This document shows positions 52,235 through 61,236 of a stretch of 64,000 nucleotides of DNA, piece after piece; position 1 is the first letter of the stretch; every line of letters begins with the position of its first letter. Location of the stretch: NCBI RefSeq assembly GCF_003336245.1, contig NZ_QPHM01000001.1, positions 248,001-312,000 on the forward strand, given 5' to 3'. The translations under genes and the position numbers were made by a program. A model generated the notes under the pieces. It was not told the origin of the DNA. It did not search any database and saw only the letters and a list, made by a program, of their open reading frames with translations. This stretch comes from Haloplanus salinus. Its GTDB lineage: Archaea; Halobacteriota; Halobacteria; Halobacteriales; Haloferacaceae.

Positions 52235-53368
52235 TCAGCCGAGTTCCTCGCGAACGAGGTCGGCTGCACGGCTGATCGCGCCGACCGAGGAGAGGTGGCC
52301 GGCGCCGACGGTGGCTTTCATCGTCCGCGCCGCCGCGCCGGTGAACACCTTCGGCCCGACCGTCGCGACGGCGTCGTCGCCGACGGAGGCGATCCACCCT
52401 GGTGCGTCGAACCGGAAGGGATCGAGCTTGGGTGTGAACCCCTCGGCCGCGTCGCCGCCGTCCAGCTCCCAGCGGACGAGGCGATCGACGTTCGTCGCGA
52501 CGGTCCGGGCCTCCCGGATCGCGGCGGCGGCGCTCGCAGGGACCGCCTCGCCGTCGGCGTCGACCACCCGCGCTGCGTCGCCGACGGCGAAGGTGTGATC
52601 GTCGAGTCGCAGGTCGCCCCGGACGACGGGGCGGTCGCTCCCGAGGGCGTCCGGGCCGCGGATGCCGCCGGTCCAGACGAACGCGTCGTAGGGGACGGTT
52701 CGGTCGTCGAGTTCGACCGCCTCGGCCGTCGCGCCGGTGACCCGGGCGTTCGTGTGGACCGTCACCCCGGCGGCGTCGAGGGCGTCGTGGACGGCGGACT
52801 GGAACGCGTCGGGGAAGGCGGGGGCGACCGAATCGAGGCGTTCGAGCACGGTCACGTCCAGGTCGGCGCCGCGCTCGTCGGCTAACGCCGCGAGTTCGCC
52901 CGCCACCTGGACGCCGGAGAGGCCGGCGCCGCCGACGACGGCGCGGCCGTCGACCGCGCAGGCATCGAGGACGGCGTCGCGGATGCGGTGGGCGTGCGCC
53001 AGTCGCTTCAGCGGGATGCCGTGCTCGTCGACGCCGGGGAGGTCGTAAAACGCCGTTTGGGCGCCGAGACAGACGGCGGCGTAGTCGTAGTCGAGGGTTC
53101 CGTCACGGAGGTAGACGCGGCGGGAATCACGGTCGAGGTCCTCGACGCGGGTGGCCCGGATCGTCGCGCGGTCCAGGGCGTCGCGGAGGGGGACGGTGAT
53201 GGCGTCTTCGACCGCCGGCCGTCGGATGACGCGGTGGAGTTCGTGCTGGACGAGATGCTGGTCCGCCTCGTCGACGACGACGAGATCGACCGTCTCCGGA
53301 AGTTTGGATTCGAGGCGACGGGCGAGGGTGAGACCGGCGTACCCGGCACCGAGGACGACGACGCGCAT
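52235..53368 (-). CDS. FAD-dependent NADH dehydrogenase (type II-like)
   Basis: 377 aa. FAD-binding GAGYAGLTLARRL sits at the N terminus (residues 7-19). The NAD-binding Rossmann loop GGAGLSGVQVAGEL is near 150. The second FAD contact DDHTFAVGDAARV is near 265. No membrane helix. Type II NADH dehydrogenases pass electrons to menaquinone without pumping protons; sulfide:quinone reductases are related, but the paired Cys they need are absent. Upstream extension is open but lacks family sequence, so ATG 53366-53368 is chosen. Confidence 0.87.
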   Translation of the reverse strand: MRVVVLGAGYAGLTLARRLESKLPETVDLVVVDEADQHLVQHELHRVIRRPAVEDAITVPLRDALDRATIRATRVEDLDRDSRRVYLRDGTLDYDYAAVCLGAQTAFYDLPGVDEHGIPLKRLAHAHRIRDAVLDACAVDGRAVVGGAGLSGVQVAGELAALADERGADLDVTVLERLDSVAPAFPDAFQSAVHDALDAAGVTVHTNARVTGATAEAVELDDRTVPYDAFVWTGGIRGPDALGSDRPVVRGDLRLDDHTFAVGDAARVVDADGEAVPASAAAAIREARTVATNVDRLVRWELDGGDAAEGFTPKLDPFRFDAPGWIASVGDDAVATVGPKVFTGAAARTMKATVGAGHLSSVGAISRAADLVREELG

Positions 53369-53455
53369 ACCGGCAGTTAGTTCCCAAGGCAAAGAAGAAC
53401 GGGGATCGGCGTGGGGCCGGTAACTATACGTCCGCGCCCCGTCACGGCCGACTCG

Positions 53456-53989
53456 ATGGACATCGAGGGGTTCGTCTGTTGGACGGCACACGCCGTCGAC
53501 GACCCGGCCGAGTTGCGCCGCGTCCTCGACGCGCAACTTCCCGAGCGCGGGAGTCGCGCCGTCGCCGACGCGCAGGGTGCGGGGTTACTGGAGGGGACGG
53601 CACTCCGTCCCGCCGGTCTCGCCGCGGCTCACGCGTTCGCCGAGCGGAGCGGGTTGCCGATGGGGGGACCGACCGACGCAATCGCGGACTTCGGCGCCCT
53701 CGTCGACGCCCTCGACGCGGCCGAGCGTCGCGACGGCCGCCTCGACGCCGGCGCCGTGCCCGAGGGGTTCGAGACGGTGACGCCGACCGTGGATCGATTC
53801 GATCGGTCCTACCACACGGTCAACGTCGCGCGGGAGTACCCTTCCGGCGCGACGGTCGAACTCAACTACCGGTCGCGGGATCCGAGCCACCCCGGTGAAC
53901 CGCGGGCCAACCGATCGAGCGCGGTCCTGTGGCTGCGGGAAGGCGGCGCGACGACGTACGAACACCGGGTGGAGTGGGACGAACGCTAA
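53456..53989 (+). CDS. Conserved hypothetical protein
   Basis: 177 aa, soluble, acidic, beta-rich near the end (YHTVNVAREYPSGATVELNYRSRD...SAVLWLREGGATTYEHRVEW). No motif I recognise. AACTATAC (53422-53429) is about 30 bases ahead of the ATG. It is divergent from the NADH dehydrogenase gene and overlaps the convergent mevalonate gene by four bases (CTAA). Confidence 0.65.
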   Translation: MDIEGFVCWTAHAVDDPAELRRVLDAQLPERGSRAVADAQGAGLLEGTALRPAGLAAAHAFAERSGLPMGGPTDAIADFGALVDALDAAERRDGRLDAGAVPEGFETVTPTVDRFDRSYHTVNVAREYPSGATVELNYRSRDPSHPGEPRANRSSAVLWLREGGATTYEHRVEWDER

Positions 53990-54954
53990 AAGAGGGCGTC
54001 CGATTCGGGGCGGATCTCGGCCGGGCCGCCGACCTCCCAGACGTCGGTCTCGAGGCCGCAGTCGGCGACGGCCGACTCCACGCGGTCGACGTACTCGGCG
54101 GTCGTGTTGACGTAGACGCTCGCGCCGGTGTCGGTCGAGAAGTAGACCGGGACGCCCTCCTTCCGGAGCGCACGGACCGCGTTGAAGACGGCGATGGTCC
54201 GGGGTTGCCAGTACACCCAGCCCGCGGGACCGGTCATGGTCGTCGCGGCGAGCGAGAGCGAGTCGTGTTCGGCGAGTTCGAAGACGCGGTCGAACGCCGC
54301 CGACCGGAGCGCGTCGCGCATCTCCGCGATCTGTCCGTGGACGTGGGCCATCCGCGCCTGGAACATGTGGCTGTCCGCGGCCTCCTCGTGGGCCTGTTCG
54401 GTCTCCTTGTAGGAGGGGACGAGAGCGGCGACGATCCGTAGATCCTCCTCAAGCGACGTCTCGATGCGCTCGGACCGGCAGTCGTGGTCGTTGAGGCCGG
54501 CGTAGAGGTGGGAGAACGCGCCGGTGACGGCACGGGCCGCGGAGGAGGAGCCGCGGCGGGCAACGGTGGAGATTTCGGGGCGCGTAAGATCGAGCCCCGC
54601 CGCCTCGGTGAGCGCCATCGCGGCGGCGGCAAAGCCCGACGAGGAGGAGCCGAAGCCGACGTTGGACTGGAAGGAGTTCTCGCTCTCCAGCCGGACGGGG
54701 GCGTCGAGGTCCGCGAGGGCACGGACGTGGTCGACGACGGCGTCGATGCGCTCGGCGCCGCGCCCCGCGGCGCGCTCACCGTCGATCACGTACACGTCCT
54801 CGTCGGCTGCGCCGAACTCGACGGTCGTGATCGTTCGGCTCGGCGCGGTACAGACGCTGATGCTGTCGTGATACGGGAGGCGAAGCTCCGGGTCGCGCAT
54901 GCCGTGATACTTCACCAACCCCTGGATGGGATGGGCCGTCGCGGTCGCTTTCAT
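53986..54954 (-). CDS. Phosphomevalonate decarboxylase (mevalonate-diphosphate decarboxylase family)
   Basis: 322 aa GHMP-kinase-fold protein. Family stretches: AHPIQGLVKYHGMRDPELRLPYHDSIS, ENSFQSNVGFGSSSSGFAAAAMA (phosphate-binding loop near 95-115), ARRGSSSAARAVTGAFS, VYFSTDTGASVYVN. In Haloferax volcanii the matching enzyme decarboxylates mevalonate 5-phosphate to isopentenyl phosphate, a step in the archaeal lipid pathway. The ATG at 54952-54954 starts the conserved region; upstream sequence is basic and unlike the family. Confidence 0.9.
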   Translation of the reverse strand: MKATATAHPIQGLVKYHGMRDPELRLPYHDSISVCTAPSRTITTVEFGAADEDVYVIDGERAAGRGAERIDAVVDHVRALADLDAPVRLESENSFQSNVGFGSSSSGFAAAAMALTEAAGLDLTRPEISTVARRGSSSAARAVTGAFSHLYAGLNDHDCRSERIETSLEEDLRIVAALVPSYKETEQAHEEAADSHMFQARMAHVHGQIAEMRDALRSAAFDRVFELAEHDSLSLAATTMTGPAGWVYWQPRTIAVFNAVRALRKEGVPVYFSTDTGASVYVNTTAEYVDRVESAVADCGLETDVWEVGGPAEIRPESDALF

Positions 54955-55123
54955 GCTCGAACGGGGGGCGGACGGGCGCATAAACGTCCCGAAACGGACG
55001 GGGGTAGGGAGGAGCCGTGCCGACCTGCGGGTCGGACGCCACGCGCCCTCGGAACGGGCGTACCCGCCGGCTGTTCGGCAGACGGCGACGACCACGGCCG
55101 TCGGACGCCGGCGCCGGCCGACG

Positions 55124-55132
55124 GTTTAAATA
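55124..55132 (+). promoter_or_regulatory. TATA box of the DUF655 gene
   Basis: GTTTAAATA, a near-consensus haloarchaeal TATA box, is centred 28 bases ahead of the ATG at 55156, giving a leaderless message. Confidence 0.65.
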
Positions 55133-55155
55133 GTCCGTTACCGTACACGTCTGGT

Positions 55156-55764
55156 ATGACGACCTCCGAGAGCGAAGAGGCTGGCGACGACGGGAGCGTC
55201 GACGCCGCGGAGGGAGTGGAGCGATCCTACGCGGTGGTTCTCGACTCCCTCCCTCACGGACGGCCGGGTGACGACCGCCCGCAGTACAAGAAGTCGCCGC
55301 TGGCGTACGCGCTCGGGGAATCGGACTTCCAGTTGCTCGAGCTCACACTCGCCGAGGACGCCGACGTGAGCATCGGCGACCGTATCGTCCTCGCGCCGGA
55401 CGACGAGCGGGAGGCAGTGGGCCGTATCCGCGAGGTGGCGTACGACGACCTCTCGAACGCCGCCCACTCGGAACTGGAGTACGTGGTCGAGGAGGTGGTC
55501 GACCGCAACGAGCGGCGGTTCGTCGACTTCTACAACGAGGCACAGCCGATCACGCTCCGGCTCCACCAACTCAACCTCCTGCCGGGAATCGGGAAGAAAC
55601 TCCGGAACGACGTGCTCGACGAGCGCAAGCGTGCGCCCTTCGAGAGCTTCGCGGAACTGGAGGAGCGGATCTCCGGGCTTCACGATCCGAAGGGCGTCCT
55701 CGTCGACCGGATTCTGGAGGAACTCCGGGACGAGGACCTCAAATACCGGACGTTCGTGGAGTAG
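55156..55764 (+). CDS. DUF655 RNA/DNA-binding protein with helix-hairpin-helix
   Basis: 202 aa. After an acidic leader, residues 25-110 form an OB-like domain (YAVVLDSLPHGRPGD, SIGDRIVLAPDDERE). Residues 130-202 hold a helix-hairpin-helix (LHQLNLLPGIGKKLRNDVLDERKR) and conserved C terminus. DUF655 proteins are archaeal and generally lie directly upstream of rsmA, as nearly happens here: rsmA follows 785 bases later beyond one opposite-strand gene. A role in RNA metabolism is inferred. Confidence 0.87.
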   Translation: MTTSESEEAGDDGSVDAAEGVERSYAVVLDSLPHGRPGDDRPQYKKSPLAYALGESDFQLLELTLAEDADVSIGDRIVLAPDDEREAVGRIREVAYDDLSNAAHSELEYVVEEVVDRNERRFVDFYNEAQPITLRLHQLNLLPGIGKKLRNDVLDERKRAPFESFAELEERISGLHDPKGVLVDRILEELRDEDLKYRTFVE

Positions 55765-55780
55765 CCCCCGCGACGGGCGA

Positions 55781-56443
55781 TCAGCCGTCGCGCCGGCGCC
55801 GGAGACCGACGAGGACGAGAGTTAGCACCGCGAAGCCGGCGACGACGACGGCGGCGGTCCAGTCGAGGAAGCGTAAGGACGGACCCAGCAACCGGTCGAC
55901 GACGGGCACGAACGCGCGGACGTCGAGAACGACGACGGCGACGGCGCCGACGACGTCGACGGCCAGATCGACGAGCGTGTCGCGCCGGCCGTAGTGGACG
56001 AGCACCGGTTCGATCTCGAGCGCCTCGCCTAGCTCGCGCGCGACCAGTTCGAGGAGTTCCCACCACAGGCCGGCGACGAACGTCAAAAGAACCGCCGTGA
56101 CCGCGGGCCACGGAACGTCGCCGACGAGGGCACCGGCGTACCACAGTGCGGCGACGAACGACGCCGACACGAAGTGGGTGACGGTGTCCCACCACCGGAC
56201 CGAATCGTAGGGCCCGAGCATACCGACGGCGTGGAGGAGGGCGGCGACCGCGAGCCACAGCGCGAGCGTCGTCGGGGCGCCCGGACCGGCGACGGCTGGC
56301 AGGACGAAAGGGACGGCGACGACGGCGACGGCGACGACGGAATTGATCGCGGCGGCGACGTCACGTCGGCGGACGGCGACGACGAGCGTCAGGAGGATGG
56401 CGGCCAGGAGAACCGCCGTGACGGCGGAGCGAGGATCGATCAT
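55781..56443 (-). CDS. Membrane protein (YjdF/DUF2238-like)
   Basis: 220 aa with about six membrane helices. The segment YDSVRWWDTVTHFVSASFVAALWYAGAL and GLWWELLELVARELGEALEIEP resembles YjdF/DUF2238 proteins, whose function is unknown. Conserved Asp/His within membrane helices are visible. The ATG at 56441-56443 is used; a longer start overlaps rsmA. The gene is inserted on the opposite strand between DUF655 and rsmA genes. Confidence 0.75.
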   Translation of the reverse strand: MIDPRSAVTAVLLAAILLTLVVAVRRRDVAAAINSVVAVAVVAVPFVLPAVAGPGAPTTLALWLAVAALLHAVGMLGPYDSVRWWDTVTHFVSASFVAALWYAGALVGDVPWPAVTAVLLTFVAGLWWELLELVARELGEALEIEPVLVHYGRRDTLVDLAVDVVGAVAVVVLDVRAFVPVVDRLLGPSLRFLDWTAAVVVAGFAVLTLVLVGLRRRRDG

Positions 56444-56549
56444 CGGTGCCGACGTGGGGCACGTGGATCGCGGGCGGATATGACTCTTCGGGGAGCGGCG
56501 CAGCCCCGGAAACGGGAAATTTACCACGACGCGCGCGCTATCGGGGACG

Positions 56550-57398
56550 ATGACAGCGTCGCGCAACCCGGATCGACTGCTCCAGCGGGCGGGCGTGAGC
56601 GGGAACCCCGACCGCGATCAGCATTTCCTCGTCGACGAGCGTGTCCTCGACCGGTTGCCGACGTACCTCCCCGACGACGCCGACCGGAGTCACGTACTCG
56701 AAATCGGCGGCGGGACCGGCGCGCTCACCGACCGGCTACTGGCGACGAGCGATCGGGTGACCGTGATCGAACGCGACCCCGACCTCGCCGCCTTCCTCCG
56801 GCGGGAGTTCGCCGACGAACGGACGGCGGGGCGGCTGACCGTGATCGAGGGCGACGCGCTGGAGCGCGACCTGCCGACGGACGTGACCGCGAGCGTCTCG
56901 AACCTGCCGTACGGCGTCTCCAGCGAGATCACGTTCCGACTCCTGCCCCTCGGAGTGCCGACCGTCCTGATGTTCCAGCGGGAGTTCGCGGAGCGCATGG
57001 CCGCCGACTCGGGAACGGGCGAGTACGGTCGCCTGTCGGTGAGCGCGGGCCACTACGCCGACGTGGCGGTCGTGGAGCCAGTGCCGCCGACGGCGTTCTC
57101 GCCGCCGCCGGCGGTCGAGAGCGCCGTCGTGCGGACGACGCCCCGCGATCCCGACTACGAGGTGGCGGACGAGGACTTCTTCCTGCGGTTCGTGAAGGCG
57201 GTGTTCACCCAGCGCCGCAAGACGGTGCGAAACGCGATCCGCAACACCGCCCACATCTCCGGACTCGCCGACCCGGACGCCGTCGTCGACGCGGCGGCGG
57301 AGGCGACCATGTCGAAGCGAGCAGGCGACCTGACGCCGGACGACTTCGCCGTGCTCGCCGGCCTCGCCCTCGAACACGGGGTGGGGGCGGATGGTTGA
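56550..57398 (+). CDS. rsmA: 16S rRNA dimethyladenosine transferase RsmA (KsgA/Dim1)
   Basis: 282 aa. DQHFLVD near 23 opens the fold; SAM loop EIGGGTGALTDRL near 52-64 (usual GxG pattern); acidic VIERDPDLA; catalytic NLPY in VSNLPYGVSSEI near 118; and FTQRRKTVRNAI in the C-terminal rRNA-binding domain. It dimethylates two adjacent adenines near the 3' end of 16S rRNA. AAATTTACC (56517-56525) is about 28 bases upstream. Its 3' end overlaps mscS by eight bases. Confidence 0.95.
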   Translation: MTASRNPDRLLQRAGVSGNPDRDQHFLVDERVLDRLPTYLPDDADRSHVLEIGGGTGALTDRLLATSDRVTVIERDPDLAAFLRREFADERTAGRLTVIEGDALERDLPTDVTASVSNLPYGVSSEITFRLLPLGVPTVLMFQREFAERMAADSGTGEYGRLSVSAGHYADVAVVEPVPPTAFSPPPAVESAVVRTTPRDPDYEVADEDFFLRFVKAVFTQRRKTVRNAIRNTAHISGLADPDAVVDAAAEATMSKRAGDLTPDDFAVLAGLALEHGVGADG

Positions 57399-58542
57399 GC
57401 CGCTAGCGACGGTGGAGGCGACGCTGGCGGGCCGGGGGATCGCAACGCTTCTGATCGTCGCCCTCGTCCTGGGCGTTCGCTACGCCGTGCGGCGACTTCG
57501 GCGGCGGTGGGGGTCGACGGCCGAGCGGTCGCGGACGACGCTTACGGTGTCGGCCGTGGTCACGCTGGTGACTGCCGGCGGTATCGTCGCCATCGTCCTC
57601 CTGTGGGACCTGATCGGGCCGCTGGAGCGATCGTATCGGAGCCTCGGACTGGAGGACCTAGCGGGGCGGCTGCTGCTCTCGGTCGTCGTTCTCTCCGCGA
57701 CGTACGCCCTGACCGGCTTCGTCGGCCGGGTGATCGGCGAGTTCACGGGCAAGCGATCGACCATCAGCGAGCACCAGCGTGAGATCGTCTACCGACTCAC
57801 GCAGGTGACGCTCTACACGCTGGCGTTACTGGTGGTCGTGGGCCTGTTCACGCGGAACCTCGGCAGCCTCCTCGTCGGGGCCGGCTTCCTCGGCATCGTG
57901 GTCGGGATGGCGGCCCGGCAGACCCTCGGGGCCGTCCTCGCGGGCTTCGTCCTCATGTTCTCGCGGCCGTTCGAAATCGGCGATTGGGTCGAGATCGGCG
58001 AGCGCGAGGGCATCGTCACCGACATCACCATCGTCACCACGCGCATCCAGACCTTCGACGGGGAGTACGTGATGCTCCCGAACGACGAGGTGAGCGGCCA
58101 GCCGATCACCAATCGAACGCGCAAGGGACGGCTCCGCATCGAAGTGGAGGTCGGCGTCGACTACGACCACGACCCCGGTAACGCGGCCAAAATCGCTCGC
58201 GAGGCGGTTCGAGGACTGGACGAGATTCTGCAGGTGCCGACGCCACAGGTGGTGGGCAAACGCTTCGGCGACTCCGCCATCGTCCTCGGGGTGCGGGTGT
58301 GGATCGACAACCCGAGCGCCCGCCGACTGTGGCGGGCGCGAACGGCGGTCATCGGGGCCGTCACCGACGCCTTCGACCGGGAGGGGATCAAGATCCCCTT
58401 CCCGCAGCGCGAACTCATGGGCCGAACCGAGGAAGGTGGCTTCGCCATCGCGGGGGGCGAGCGGCCGGCGCCGGCGCCGACGCCCGACGGGGGCGGGGGT
58501 GGGGGTGGGGGTGGGGGTGGGGGTGGGGACGCCGATGACTGA
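57391..58542 (+). CDS. MscS-family mechanosensitive channel with poly-Gly tail
   Basis: 383 aa. Three or four membrane helices come first (14-30, 50-72, 90-115, 140-165), followed by pore helix GAGFLGIVVGMAARQTLGAVLAGF and the beta domain FEIGDWVEIGEREGIVTDITIVTTRI...VMLPNDEV. A C-terminal alpha/beta part ends near 360. The tail is GGERPAPAPTPDG then a run of 14 Gly and DADD, encoded by GGGGGT repeats. It releases solutes on osmotic downshift. Part of rsmA-mscS-hemK. Confidence 0.92.
   Translation: MVEPLATVEATLAGRGIATLLIVALVLGVRYAVRRLRRRWGSTAERSRTTLTVSAVVTLVTAGGIVAIVLLWDLIGPLERSYRSLGLEDLAGRLLLSVVVLSATYALTGFVGRVIGEFTGKRSTISEHQREIVYRLTQVTLYTLALLVVVGLFTRNLGSLLVGAGFLGIVVGMAARQTLGAVLAGFVLMFSRPFEIGDWVEIGEREGIVTDITIVTTRIQTFDGEYVMLPNDEVSGQPITNRTRKGRLRIEVEVGVDYDHDPGNAAKIAREAVRGLDEILQVPTPQVVGKRFGDSAIVLGVRVWIDNPSARRLWRARTAVIGAVTDAFDREGIKIPFPQRELMGRTEEGGFAIAGGERPAPAPTPDGGGGGGGGGGGGGDADD
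58490..58530 (+). repeat. GGGGGT microsatellite
   Basis: About six to seven units of GGGGGT (first unit GGGGGC) code for alternating GGG GGT glycine codons at the end of the channel gene. A six-base unit keeps frame when it slips. Such G-runs can also form G-quadruplexes on the plus strand. Confidence 0.9.
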
Positions 58543-59125
58543 CGGCGCCGACACCCGGGCGGACCTCGCCGACCGCCGGGGGCTGGAGCGGGACGTCTAC
58601 CAACCGGCCGAGGACTCCCGCCTCCTCGCCGAGGCGGCGGTCGAACACGCCCGGGGACGGACGTTGGAAGTAGGGACGGGGTCGGGCTGGGTCGCCGAGC
58701 GCGTCGCGACCGAGACGGACGCCGAGGTGGTGGCCAGCGACTACGTCCCCGACGCCTGCCGGCAAGCCCGCGGGCGCGGGTTGCAGGTCGTCCGTGCGGA
58801 CCTCGTCGCCCCGTTCCGCGACGGAAGCTTCGACACCGTGGCGTTCAACCCGCCTTACCTTCCGACCGACCCCGACAACGAGTGGGGCGACTCGATGGAG
58901 CGAGCGCTCTCGGGCGGCGAGTCGGGACGGGCGGTCATCGACCCGTTTCTCGATACGGTCGGGCGGGTCCTCCGACCCGGCGGGGTCGTCCTCCTGCTCG
59001 TGAGCAGCCTCACCGGCTTCGACGCCGTGGTCGACCGTGCGGAGCGCCGGGGGTTCGCCGTCTCGACGGTCCGGCAGGAGTCGTACCCGTTCGAGGTGCT
59101 GTCGATCCTCCGACTCGACACATAA
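58535..59125 (+). CDS. HemK2/Mtq2-type protein methyltransferase
   Basis: 196 aa. VYQPAEDSRLLAEAA opens the family; the SAM loop TLEVGTGSGWVAERV is near 44-58; the catalytic AFNPPYLPTDPDNEW (NPPY) is near 108. Lacking the N-terminal domain of bacterial PrmC, it fits the archaeal/eukaryotic HemK2 group, which methylates the Gln of the GGQ motif in release factor aRF1. The ATG overlaps the mscS stop by eight bases, so it is coupled to that operon. Confidence 0.9.
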   Translation: MTDGADTRADLADRRGLERDVYQPAEDSRLLAEAAVEHARGRTLEVGTGSGWVAERVATETDAEVVASDYVPDACRQARGRGLQVVRADLVAPFRDGSFDTVAFNPPYLPTDPDNEWGDSMERALSGGESGRAVIDPFLDTVGRVLRPGGVVLLLVSSLTGFDAVVDRAERRGFAVSTVRQESYPFEVLSILRLDT

Positions 59126-59150
59126 CCTCGGGACATATTTTGGTTTAGCA

Positions 59151-59159
59151 AATATTAAG
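59151..59159 (+). promoter_or_regulatory. TATA box of the metE pair
   Basis: AATATTAAG is centred 28 bases ahead of the ATG at 59183, preceded by the AT-rich TATTTTGGTTTAG. Strong, leaderless promoter for the two MetE-family genes. Confidence 0.6.
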
Positions 59160-59182
59160 CGACGGCATTACGAAGTCGGACT

Positions 59183-60175
59183 ATGACCGAACTGGTCGCC
59201 ACGACACCGGGACTGTATCCACTTCCCGACTGGGCGAAAGGCGAGCTGTCGGACCTGAAGGGACATCAGAAGGGCGATCTGATCACCGGCGACGAAGGGC
59301 CGGAGGTCGTCGATGTCTACGACCGCGCGCGGGCCGAAGTCGTCGACGCGCAGGTCGACGCCGGACTCGACCGCGTCGTCGAGGGACAGCCTCGGTGGGA
59401 CGACGTACTCGCCCACCCGCTGACGGTCCACGAAAACGTCGAGACGGGCGGCATCGTCCGCTACTACGACAACAACAACTTCTACCGTGACCCGCAGGTG
59501 CAGGGTGAACTCACGCCGTCGGGTGACGTGGCCGCCGAACTCGCGGCGGTCGACGTGGACGCCGACGCCCTGCAAGCCGTCCTTCCCGGTCCGTACTCGC
59601 TGGCCGACCTCGCCACCGACGACCATTACGGCGACGAGGCGGACTTCCTCGACGCCGTCGCGGACTTCCTCGCCGGCGAAGTCGAGGCGTTCCCGGGTCA
59701 CGAGACGCTGTTCCTGCTCGAACCCTCGCTGGTCGAGAGCCCGCCGGGCGACGACGCGAACGAACGCGCGAGCGACGCCATCGACCGCGTGGCCGCCGCC
59801 ACCGACGCCGACGTGGTCGTTCACACTTACTGGGGGGCCGTGCCCGAGAAGACGTACGCCTACTTGATGGACGCGGACGTCGAGGCCATCGGCTTCGACT
59901 TCGTGACCGAAACCGAGGACGCCCTCTACAACATCAACGAGTACGGCACCAAGGATCAGGTGGCACTGGGACTGGTCGACGGGCAGAACACGCTCGTCGA
60001 GTCGCCGGAGACGATCCGGGACCGCGTCGAGTGGGTCGACGAGCGCACCCACACCGACTTCGAGCGGGCGTACGTCACGTCCAACACCGAACTGTACTAT
60101 CTGCCCGTGAACAAGTTCGAGGAGAAGCTGCAGGCGCTCGGTGACGCCGCCGCGCTCGCGGAGGTGGACGCATGA
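59183..60175 (+). CDS. MetE-family protein lacking zinc Cys ligands
   Basis: 330 aa TIM-barrel protein of the UROD/MetE-like group (TTPGLYPLPDWAKGELSDLKGHQKGDL, VEGQPRWDDVLAHPLTVHENVETGGIVRYYDNNNFYR). The zinc-binding Cys residues of methionine synthase are not visible: the region equivalent to HVCYG reads VHTYWG. It thus probably does not activate homocysteine itself and may bind the methyl donor or work with the next gene, whose start overlaps its stop (ATGA). Annotated elsewhere in haloarchaea as metE1-type. Confidence 0.8.
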   Translation: MTELVATTPGLYPLPDWAKGELSDLKGHQKGDLITGDEGPEVVDVYDRARAEVVDAQVDAGLDRVVEGQPRWDDVLAHPLTVHENVETGGIVRYYDNNNFYRDPQVQGELTPSGDVAAELAAVDVDADALQAVLPGPYSLADLATDDHYGDEADFLDAVADFLAGEVEAFPGHETLFLLEPSLVESPPGDDANERASDAIDRVAAATDADVVVHTYWGAVPEKTYAYLMDADVEAIGFDFVTETEDALYNINEYGTKDQVALGLVDGQNTLVESPETIRDRVEWVDERTHTDFERAYVTSNTELYYLPVNKFEEKLQALGDAAALAEVDA

Positions 60176-61236
60176 GCGAGCACAACCGCGAGCAGTTCCG
60201 CCCCGACGACCACCCGAACGATCACTTCCTGCTCACCTCCATCGTCGGCAGCTATCCCAAGCCGAAGTGGGTCAACCGGGTGTCCGACCTGGCCGACGAC
60301 CCCGATTCGAAGTTCACCGAGGAACACCTCCACGAGGCCCACGACGACGCCTGTCGCGTCATCGTCGACGAACACGAGCGGACGGGCCTCGACACCGTCT
60401 CCGACGGCGAGATGCGCCGCAACGAGATGGTGGAGTTCTTCGCCGACCGCATCGACGGCTACGAGTTCAACGGGCCGGTGAAGGTCTGGGGTCACAACTA
60501 CTTCGACAAGCCCTCGGTCGTCAACGACGTGGCGTACGGCGAGTCGTGGCTAGTCGACGAGTTCGAGTTCACGAACGCCGCCGCGAGCAAGCCGGTGAAG
60601 GTGCCCATCACCGGCCCCTACACCCTCGCCTCGTGGTCGTTCAACGAGGCCTACGACGACGACGCCGACCTCTCCTACGCCCTCGCGGACCTGGTAAACG
60701 AGGAGGTCGAGGCGCTGGTCGAGGCGGGCGCCCGGTATATCCAGATCGACGAGCCGGCGCTGGCGACGACGCCCGACGACCACGCCATCGTCGGCGAGTG
60801 TCTCGACCGCATCGTCGCGGGGATTCCCGACGAGGTGCGGATCGGCCTGCACGTCTGTTACGGCGACTACTCCCGTATCTACCCCGAACTGCTCGAGTAT
60901 CCCATCGACGAGTTCGACGTCGAGCTCTGTAACGGCGACTACGAACAGATCGACGTGTTCACCGATCCCGAGTTCACGACCGACCTCGCGCTCGGCGTCG
61001 TCGACGTCCACACCACGGACGTAGAGAGCGTCGAGGAGATCAAGGCGAACATCCGGGAGGGCTTCAAGATCGTGCCCCCCGAGCGCCTGACGGTCAGTCC
61101 GGACTGTGGCGTGAAGCTCTTGCCACGTGAAGTCGCCCGGCAGAAGATCGAGAACATGGTCACGGCGACCCGCGAGATCGAGGCCGAACTCGACGCCGGC
61201 GAGATCGACCTCGGGCCGGAAGTCAGCGCCGACTAG
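60172..61236 (+). CDS. metE: Cobalamin-independent methionine synthase, catalytic (MetE C-terminal type)
   Basis: 354 aa, like the C-terminal catalytic half of bacterial MetE. Zinc ligands are in LHVCYGDY (His, Cys), an intervening Glu (FDVELCNGDYE) and SPDCGVKLLP (Cys). The substrate site ITGPYTLASWSF and YIQIDEPALAT are present. It transfers a methyl group to homocysteine to give methionine; archaeal enzymes may use methylcobalamin or a pterin donor. Coupled to the preceding MetE-like gene by ATGA overlap. Confidence 0.92.
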   Translation: MSEHNREQFRPDDHPNDHFLLTSIVGSYPKPKWVNRVSDLADDPDSKFTEEHLHEAHDDACRVIVDEHERTGLDTVSDGEMRRNEMVEFFADRIDGYEFNGPVKVWGHNYFDKPSVVNDVAYGESWLVDEFEFTNAAASKPVKVPITGPYTLASWSFNEAYDDDADLSYALADLVNEEVEALVEAGARYIQIDEPALATTPDDHAIVGECLDRIVAGIPDEVRIGLHVCYGDYSRIYPELLEYPIDEFDVELCNGDYEQIDVFTDPEFTTDLALGVVDVHTTDVESVEEIKANIREGFKIVPPERLTVSPDCGVKLLPREVARQKIENMVTATREIEAELDAGEIDLGPEVSAD

